DNA of 9,874 nt from JAJPJQ01 sp036522615. GTDB taxonomy: Bacteria > Desulfobacterota > Binatia > UBA9968. Where the stretch lies: assembly GCA_036522615.1 (NCBI GenBank), contig DATDFN010000216.1:1-9874 (forward strand). Direction: 5' to 3'. A program made the position numbers and the translations under genes. Below are positions 6,337 through 9,874 of this stretch, one piece after another. The notes beneath the pieces are model-generated. The model was not told where the DNA came from. It was given only the letters and a program-made list of their open reading frames with translations, and ran no database searches. Position 1 is the first letter of the stretch. The number at the start of each line of letters is the position of its first letter.

Positions 6337-6621
6337 CTATCGGTCGCCGAACGCCTGCTCGCCGCCGCTTTCGGCGACCTTGTGATACTCGGCGATGATC
6401 TTCTCTTCGATCATTCTGCGCGTCTCGTTGTTGATCGGATGAGCGATATCGCGATACGTCCCGTCTTTGCGTTTTTTGCTCGGCATCGAGACAAACAACC
6501 CGGTCGCGCCCTGGATGATCTTGAGATCCCTGATCACGAAGCACTGGTCGAAGGTGATCGTGACGTAAGCTCTGAGCTTTTCTTCGTTGACAGGAAAGAC
6601 CCTGACCTCCGTGATCTCCAT
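6337..6621 (-). CDS. spoVG: SpoVG-family RNA/DNA-binding regulator
   Basis: The 94-residue protein is collinear with SpoVG: MEITEVRVFPVNEEKLRAYV, TITFDQCFVIRDLKIIQG, GLFVSMPSKKRKDGTYRDIAHPINNETR and a C-terminal helix EEKIIAEY. SpoVG acts as a small nucleic-acid-binding regulator in Firmicutes, and it is also widespread in non-sporulating deltaproteobacterial-type lineages; here sporulation is not implied. The ATG has a perfect AAGGAGG five bases upstream, the best ribosome-binding site in the window. It follows ispE by 61 bp and precedes tRNA-Gln. Confidence 0.97.
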   Translation of the reverse strand: MEITEVRVFPVNEEKLRAYVTITFDQCFVIRDLKIIQGATGLFVSMPSKKRKDGTYRDIAHPINNETRRMIEEKIIAEYHKVAESGGEQAFGDR

Positions 6622-6682
6622 AGGGACCTCCTTTACGTCGGGCCCGGAGATGAGCTCGGCGAGCTATGCTATCGGCGCTGCA

Positions 6683-7528
6683 TCATCGAAGCGACCGCAC
6701 GAGAAACGCTTGTACGCCATTCTCTCTCTGCAAGCAGAGAAACGCCTTTCTGGCTTTGTCTCCCGATGAAAAAATTCCGAATACCGATGAGCCGCTGCCC
6801 GACATCAGAGTCCCCGCGGCGCCTGCTTCGGCGAGCTTGCGCTTGAGCCGCGCGACTTTCGGATAGCGCCGGAAGACCGGCATTTCCAAGTCGTTGACGA
6901 GCTCAATCGCGCTCCCGCGAAGCGGCCACACGTGTCGATTTAGGCTAGTCTTTACAATGTTTTTTGTCAACTTGAAAGATAGGCTGTGATACGCCCAGGA
7001 TGTTGAAACCGGGAAGCCCGGATAAGCGATCACAAGCCATAATCGGCGGGCCGATTTGAGCGGCTTGAGCCGCTCGCCGATGCCGCGCGCGCGCGCCGGC
7101 CGGCCGAGAACGAAGAACGGCACGTCGGCGCCGATCTTCGCCGCGAGCCGCAGCAGTTGCCGGCGATTTTTCTTGAGCTTAAGCAGGCGATTCAGTCCGA
7201 CCAGCACCGCCGCCGCGTCGCTGCTGCCGCCGCCGAGCCCCGCGCCGGCCGGGATGCGCTTCTTTATATGGATCGCAACGGGATATTTCGCGGCGTCTTT
7301 ACCCAACAGCAGCGCGGCGGCTTTGTAGGCGAGATTTTTCTCGCCCGAGGGAATTTTCGGATCGTCGCACGCGACGCTTAACTTCGCGCGGGGCCTCGCG
7401 CGCGCGATCTCGATCTCGTCGTAGAGCGAGACCGGCGCTATGATCGTATCGATCAGATGGTAGCCGTCGCGCCGCTTCCCGACCACGCGGAGCGACAGGT
7501 TCACCTTCGCCGGCGCTCGAATCCGCAT
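6683..7528 (-). CDS. ispE: 4-diphosphocytidyl-2-C-methyl-D-erythritol kinase
   Basis: The 281-residue GHMP kinase phosphorylates CDP-methylerythritol, the fourth step of the MEP isoprenoid pathway. It shows APAKVNLSLRV (5-15) with catalytic Lys8, the GHMP ATP loop PAGAGLGGGSSDAA (93-106), GADVPFF (133-139) with catalytic Asp135, and the C-terminal GHMP motif LMSGSGSSVFGIF. The protein is complete and full length. Its first 17 codons plus the upstream dozen or so bases are duplicated about 1 kb upstream, beyond a toxin-antitoxin module. That module now separates the gene from whatever originally lay upstream. Only a weak AAAGAG precedes the ATG and I see no convincing promoter in the 120 bp shared with the divergent toxin-antitoxin operon. 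Confidence 0.97.
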   Translation of the reverse strand: MRIRAPAKVNLSLRVVGKRRDGYHLIDTIIAPVSLYDEIEIARARPRAKLSVACDDPKIPSGEKNLAYKAAALLLGKDAAKYPVAIHIKKRIPAGAGLGGGSSDAAAVLVGLNRLLKLKKNRRQLLRLAAKIGADVPFFVLGRPARARGIGERLKPLKSARRLWLVIAYPGFPVSTSWAYHSLSFKLTKNIVKTSLNRHVWPLRGSAIELVNDLEMPVFRRYPKVARLKRKLAEAGAAGTLMSGSGSSVFGIFSSGDKARKAFLCLQRENGVQAFLVRSLR

Positions 7529-7538
7529 GGCTCTTTAG
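7477..7538. repeat. Direct repeat copy 1 (native ispE 5' end)
   Basis: This stretch covers ispE codons 1-17 and the bases just before its ATG. It matches 8469-8530 at a constant offset of 992 bp: 7477-7530 differs at only two positions (7481 and 7487), with 43 bases identical in a row (7488-7530). Beyond that, GGCTCTTTAG and GGGCTCTTAG differ by a small slip. The perfect palindrome CGCCGGCG (7508-7515) lies near its centre. Confidence 0.95.
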
Positions 7539-7600
7539 GTAACATAGGGCGGCGCGGGAAGACAAAAGGCTCAGGCGGGCGGCTGTTTGCGAGGCGCGGA

Positions 7601-7629
7601 TTGATATGTACGGTGATTTACCGTACAAT
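7601..7629 (+). promoter_or_regulatory. Promoter with embedded operator of the DUF1778/GNAT module
   Basis: TTGATA (7601-7606), 17 bp, then TACAAT (7624-7629) make a near-consensus sigma-70 promoter. The spacer and the first -10 bases form a perfect inverted repeat, TGTACGGT (7607-7614), five bases, ACCGTACA (7620-7627). A ribbon-helix-helix antitoxin bound there would block RNA polymerase, as expected for autorepression. Initiation near 7636 leaves about a 13-base leader containing the ribosome-binding site. Confidence 0.8.
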
Positions 7630-7648
7630 TGAGAAGAGGTGCAGCCCT

Positions 7649-7939
7649 ATGTCATCGGTTCACGAAGACGAGCGACCGGCGAAAACCGAGCGCTTCGATG
7701 CGCGCATTACGCGGGAGCAAAAGGAGCTTTTCTTGCGCGCGGCGGCGCTAAAAGGTCGGAGCGTCACCGATTTCGTCATTGCGTCGGCCTATGAAATCGC
7801 GATGGCAACGGTCCGCGAAGAACAGGAATTGACACTCAGCGAGCGGGACGCAAAGGCCTTCGTAGAGGCGCTCGTGAATCCGAAAGGTCCTGGCCGGCGG
7901 CTGAGGCAAGCGGCTCGACGCTATAAAAAGCGGCGCTAG
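7649..7939 (+). CDS. DUF1778 ribbon-helix-helix antitoxin (TacA/AtaR type)
   Basis: The 96-residue protein starts at the ATG at 7649 with AGAGGT (7635-7640) eight bases upstream. The frame stays open further upstream, but that part would precede the promoter. The N-terminal DUF1778 domain reads KTERFDARITREQKELFLRAAALKGRSVTDFVIASAYE: a beta strand (ERFDARI) for operator binding, then the two helices of an RHH fold. The C-terminal half, ending in RRLRQAARRYKKRR, is the part that in this family wraps and inhibits the acetyltransferase toxin. The toxin gene begins five bases after its stop. Probably autoregulates through the palindrome at 7607-7627. TacA/KacA/AtaR are close functional models; the exact subgroup is not determined. 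Confidence 0.93.
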   Translation: MSSVHEDERPAKTERFDARITREQKELFLRAAALKGRSVTDFVIASAYEIAMATVREEQELTLSERDAKAFVEALVNPKGPGRRLRQAARRYKKRR

Positions 7940-7944
7940 GCTTC

Positions 7945-8466
7945 ATGGCCGACGGCACGTCGAAGCCCGTTGTTCTGCCCTTAAGTAGACAACACGATCG
8001 CATCGATTTTTCCTGCGGCAACGCGACTCTCGACCGGTATCTAAAAGAGTTTGCGCTCCAAGATGCGCGGCGGCGCATAGCCGCGCCGTTTGTCGCCGTT
8101 TTCGAATCGGCGCCGGACAAAATTTGCGGATATTACACGCTCTCGGCATATGCGGTTCACTTAGGCGAGCTGCCGGACTCCCTTGCGAAGCGCCTTCCCT
8201 CTTATCCCCGTCTTCCCGCCACACTCCTCGGCCGCCTGGCCGTTGACCTAAGACATCAGGGACAAAGCCTGGGCGAATTTTTGCTTATCGACGCGCTGAA
8301 CCGCGCCTTCGAGCAGTCGGCCCGCATCGGCGCCGCCGCCGTTGTAGTGGACGCAATCGACGATAACGCGGTGGCTTTCTATCGGCATTTCGGCTTCCTC
8401 TCGCTCGCGGATGCGCCGCGACGGTTGTTTCTGCCCATGCGCGATGTCGCCGTCTTGTTCAAGTGA
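7945..8466 (+). CDS. GNAT acetyltransferase toxin (TacT/AtaT type)
   Basis: The 173-residue protein has the layout of GNAT toxins, which acetylate the amino group of aminoacyl-tRNAs and stop translation. Landmarks are FSCGNATLDRYLKEFALQDARR (22-43), ICGYYTLSAYAV (60-71), LPATLLGRLAVD (90-101), the acetyl-CoA loop RHQGQSLGEFLL (103-114) and AVAFYRHFGF (142-151), with Tyr146 at the position of the catalytic tyrosine. The acetyl-CoA loop has Ser108 where QGQG-type members carry Gly. The tRNA target (Gly, Met, Ile in known members) cannot be read from sequence. It pairs with the DUF1778 antitoxin upstream, and the ispE-fragment repeat starts two bases after its stop. Confidence 0.93.
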   Translation: MADGTSKPVVLPLSRQHDRIDFSCGNATLDRYLKEFALQDARRRIAAPFVAVFESAPDKICGYYTLSAYAVHLGELPDSLAKRLPSYPRLPATLLGRLAVDLRHQGQSLGEFLLIDALNRAFEQSARIGAAAVVVDAIDDNAVAFYRHFGFLSLADAPRRLFLPMRDVAVLFK

Positions 8467-8468
8467 GG

Positions 8469-8530
8469 TCCCCACCACCCGGAGCGACAGGTTCACCTTC
8501 GCCGGCGCTCGAATCCGCATGGGCTCTTAG
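8469..8530 (-). pseudogene. Direct repeat copy 2: duplicated 5' stub of ispE
   Basis: On the minus strand, from ATG 8518-8520, this encodes MRIRAPAKVNLSLRVVG, identical to IspE residues 1-17, and then runs into sequence antisense to the acetyltransferase toxin. It is a non-functional fragment, nearly identical in DNA to 7477-7538. Together the two copies bracket the toxin-antitoxin module like scars of an insertion. Confidence 0.93.
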
Positions 8531-8550
8531 TTGTCATGTCAGTTCTCTTT

Positions 8551-8576
8551 CCGTTCGCCTGAGCTTGTCAAAAGGG
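8551..8576. repeat. Degenerate REP-like extragenic motif
   Basis: CCGTTCGCCTGAGCTTGTCA and the following AAAGGG resemble the GTTCGCCCTGAGCTTGTCGAAGGG motif that I recall as a frequent extragenic repeat in environmental genomes. Only one decayed copy is present. It occupies the 128-bp gap between the GNAT toxin and vapC, which otherwise contains the ispE stub and nothing else I recognise. Confidence 0.4.
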
Positions 8577-8594
8577 TCGGCTGGACTTCCCTGC

Positions 8595-8993
8595 CTACAG
8601 CCACACAATCCTCACTTCTTTCTCCACCGCCTTGAATTCCGGATCGCCGGTGTAGAGGTCCGCCTTTTTCTCTTCCGCGAGAGCGGCGCAGAAACAGTCG
8701 GCAAGGGACATTTTTCGTGTGGCCTTCAGCTCGCCCGCGCGTTCGGCGAGATGCTGATCGGCCGCAACGATCTCGATCGGCAGCCCCAATAGTCTCGTTC
8801 GGGTCTCCTTCCAGCGGGCCGCGCCGACTTTTCTTTGGATTTGATAGCAGATTTCCGCCCAGTTAGGCGTGGCGATAAACGCCGCCTGATCGGCCGCCGC
8901 GGCGGCCTCCAGCGCCTCTAAAACCTTTTCATGGCCCGCCTCCTGAAATAGGAACGCCAGGATGGCGTAGCTATCGAGAACGGAATTTCTCAA
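8595..8993 (-). CDS. vapC: PIN-domain ribonuclease toxin (VapC)
   Basis: The 132-residue PIN protein keeps the four acidic metal-binding positions of the family: Asp7 (VLDSYAILAF), Glu47 (NWAEICYQ), Asp99 (SLADCFCAALA) and Asp117 (TGDPEF). VapC toxins are Mg-dependent ribonucleases that cleave tRNA or rRNA until bound by VapB. The start is TTG at 8991-8993, preceded at good spacing by GGAGG; no ATG in frame lies before Asp7. The start lies inside the antitoxin gene (23-bp overlap, different frame), implying translational coupling. The stop is TAG at 8595. The target RNA cannot be inferred. Confidence 0.93.
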   Translation of the reverse strand: MRNSVLDSYAILAFLFQEAGHEKVLEALEAAAAADQAAFIATPNWAEICYQIQRKVGAARWKETRTRLLGLPIEIVAADQHLAERAGELKATRKMSLADCFCAALAEEKKADLYTGDPEFKAVEKEVRIVWL

Positions 8994-9234
8994 GCTTCGC
9001 CTCCTCCCGCTTCTTGTCCCGCGCCCTTTCTTCCAGCAGGGCCTTCGTGACCGAAGTCTCGCTCTTCAGCATGCCGCAAAGATTTCGGATATATTCCTTG
9101 GTCACCGGCTGAAAAATGATTTCGCGATCGCGCTCCAGAAAACGGATTTTCGTGCCCGGCTTGATGCCGTATTTGCGGCGCAGCTTCGCCGGCACCACCA
9201 ATTGCCCCTTGCTGGTGACATAAGACGACTCCAT
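8971..9234 (-). CDS. vapB: AbrB/SpoVT-fold antitoxin (VapB)
   Basis: The 87-residue protein starts at ATG 9232-9234, six bases after GGAGG. An in-frame TTG six codons upstream sits before that ribosome-binding site and is rejected. The N-terminus YVTSKGQLVVPAKLRRKYGIKPGTKIRFLE (5-34) is a textbook swapped-hairpin AbrB DNA-binding domain. The charged C-terminal tail (VTKALLEERARDKKREEAKLEKFRSR) would bind and block the PIN toxin. It overlaps vapC by 23 bp. The AT-rich region upstream holds two inverted-repeat boxes suited to autorepression. Confidence 0.93.
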   Translation of the reverse strand: MESSYVTSKGQLVVPAKLRRKYGIKPGTKIRFLERDREIIFQPVTKEYIRNLCGMLKSETSVTKALLEERARDKKREEAKLEKFRSR

Positions 9235-9257
9235 ATAATTCCTCCGTTCCAATTAAG

Positions 9258-9309
9258 TCTTACATTCTTTGAATTGTAAGTCAAATTATAATATTCGATT
9301 CTTTGAATC
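9258..9309. promoter_or_regulatory. AT-rich divergent promoter/operator region of vapBC
   Basis: The box ATTCTTTGAAT occurs twice in the same orientation, 9264-9274 and 9298-9308, 34 bp apart. Each is an inverted repeat (ATTC, TTT, GAAT). The first is enlarged by CTTAC/GTAAG arms (with one bulged base), the second is the perfect GATTC-TTT-GAATC (9297-9309). Between them ATTATAAT (9285-9292) is a palindrome offering TATAAT to both strands. No convincing -35 fits. For the plus-strand gene, TTGAAT (9303-9308), 17 bp, TAGCAT (9326-9331) is a possible promoter, so VapB binding could affect both genes. Confidence 0.55.
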
Positions 9310-9382
9310 TTTATTTACTCTTAGGTAGCATGGGAAAACAAAGCTAAAAACTTGTAGCACCCAGCGAAGAAAGGAACCTCAC

Positions 9383-9874
9383 ATGGCTCGAATCGAAGGC
9401 GTCACAAAAGAGAATGCCCCCGCGGAATTGCGCGGCATCTTCGAGGAACAGGAAAAGCAGTACGGCGCGCCGCTGAATACGCTCCGCATCTACGCGCTCA
9501 GGCCGACGATCTATCAGGGCGCTCAGGCGCTCGCGAAAGGCATTCGCGACTCGGGCCTGATCGAGCCCGAACTGCGCCACCTCGTCTGCGTTAAGGCGGC
9601 CAGCATCAACGGCTGTCCGTATTGACTCGATCTCAACGCATCCAGTGGGATGCAAAACGGCGCCTCGGCCGAGAAAGTCGAAGCGGTCCTCGGCGACTAT
9701 AAAAAAAGCGGCGCGCTCTCCGAGCGCGAGCGGCTGGCGCTCGAGCTCGCGGAGCGCATGACGTACACGAACAAGCGCGTCACGAACGCTTTCTTCAAGA
9801 AGCTCAAGCGGCGCTTCAGCGACGAAGAATTGGTCGAGCTTTCCGCCGTGATCGCGCTGGAGAACTTCCGCAGC
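9383..9874 (+). CDS. AhpD/carboxymuconolactone-decarboxylase-like selenoprotein, Cys-x-x-Sec (cut by right edge)
   Basis: ATG at 9383 follows AAGGA by seven bases. Residues 1-80 are a CMD/AhpD-type helical domain ending IEPELRHLVCVKAASINGCPY. Codon 81 is TGA (9623-9625), and the next 83 codons, open to the window edge, continue the family: LDLNASSGMQNGASAEKVEA, then LSERERLALELAERMTYTNK (112-131), and DEELVELSAVIALENF (147-162). Family members have CPYC or similar here, so TGA replaces the second redox cysteine, giving Cys78-Pro-Tyr-Sec81. A SECIS-like hairpin follows. Such proteins are thiol-dependent peroxidases or disulfide reductases in the cytoplasm; the substrate is unknown. The residue four after Sec is Asn85, where many AhpD relatives have His. 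The alternatives are a nonsense mutation or a sequencing error; the intact downstream coding and the hairpin speak against both. The selenocysteine machinery is not in the window. Confidence 0.87.
9623..9625 (+). other. In-frame TGA read as selenocysteine
   Basis: This is the only stop triplet in the frame from 9383 to 9874. It falls at the second cysteine of CxxC, one base change from TGC or TGT. The following base is C, which makes a poor termination context. TGA is an ordinary stop in other genes here (for example rpsR, ispE and the GNAT toxin), so general reassignment of TGA is excluded. Confidence 0.83.
9638..9653 (+). promoter_or_regulatory. Candidate bacterial SECIS element
   Basis: GCATCC (9638-9643), loop AGTG (9644-9647), GGATGC (9648-9653) form a perfect 6-bp hairpin. 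The loop begins 18 bases after the TGA and has G as second base. Known bacterial SECIS elements lie within the coding region directly after UGA, with a small apical loop carrying a G in its first two positions and the loop roughly 16-37 bases from UGA. This one meets those rules. It would be the binding site for SelB with Sec-tRNA. Confidence 0.75.

Noticed and set aside
6653..6665. Small palindrome AGCTC-GGC-GAGCT upstream of spoVG
   Set aside because: Five base pairs with no T tract and no promoter relation; such palindromes arise by chance at this GC content.
7457..7648. 64-residue N-terminal extension of the DUF1778 antitoxin
   Set aside because: It would begin inside ispE and before the promoter; the ATG at 7649 has a ribosome-binding site and gives the normal family length.
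8248..8520. Minus-strand protein beginning with the IspE N-terminus
   Set aside because: Only the first 17 codons are IspE; the remainder is antisense to the GNAT toxin. It is the duplicated stub, not a gene.
8463..8792. Plus-strand hypothetical protein after the GNAT toxin
   Set aside because: It reads through the ispE stub and the extragenic repeat and then runs antisense to vapC; peptides of the VRLSLSKG type come from such repeats.
9383..9625. An 80-residue complete protein ending at TGA 9625
   Set aside because: The stop lies at the second redox cysteine and 83 family-like codons follow in the same frame, so the short protein would be half a domain. A selenocysteine reading explains it better; a pseudogene remains the main alternative.
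1..9874. CRISPR array, insertion sequence, integrase or replication origin
   Set aside because: No regularly spaced repeats, transposase or integrase coding, or origin-like boxes were seen; the only notable repeats are those listed.

Overview
The window looks like a GC-rich bacterial chromosome fragment, probably metagenomic, from a deltaproteobacterial-type lineage (Desulfobacterota or Binatota-like; the phylum is inferred, not proven). The clue is gene order. On the minus strand, in transcription order, it reads ispE, spoVG, tRNA-Gln(TTG), prs, rplY (CTC type), pth, rpsF, ssb, rpsR, a DUF2232 membrane protein, then rplI. SpoVG beside tRNA-Gln and prs, and DUF2232 between rpsR and rplI, recalls many deltaproteobacterial genomes. 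Several genes end in TGA and Trp is TGG, so the code is standard.

Layout. 1-234 (-): start of an EamA/DMT permease cut by the left edge. 265-975 (+): a SUMF1/FGE-fold protein without the formylglycine-generating cysteine pair. 1070-1102: intrinsic terminator closing the long minus-strand block. 1128-7528 (-): the core block above, interrupted by a REP-like inverted-repeat element between pth and rplY and by hairpins on both sides of tRNA-Gln. 7529-9234: an accessory pocket upstream of ispE holding two toxin-antitoxin modules, a DUF1778/GNAT (TacAT-type) pair on the plus strand and a VapBC (PIN) pair on the minus strand. 9383 to the right edge (+): an AhpD/carboxymuconolactone-decarboxylase-like gene.

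The strongest find is in that last gene. An in-frame TGA at 9623-9625 falls exactly where the second cysteine of the family's CxxC redox motif belongs. The frame then stays open for 83 codons of recognisable family sequence to the window edge. A perfect 6-bp hairpin with a 4-nt loop (second loop base G) starts 12 nt after the TGA, as expected for a bacterial SECIS element. It is best read as a selenoprotein with a Cys-x-x-Sec active site, which conventional annotation would truncate to 80 residues.

The second find is that the TacAT-type module lies between two direct copies (offset 992 bp, 52 of 54 positions identical) of the 5' end of ispE. The complete gene is on the left and a 17-codon stub lies directly after the toxin stop. 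This suggests insertion by homologous or site-specific recombination that spared ispE and could be reversible.
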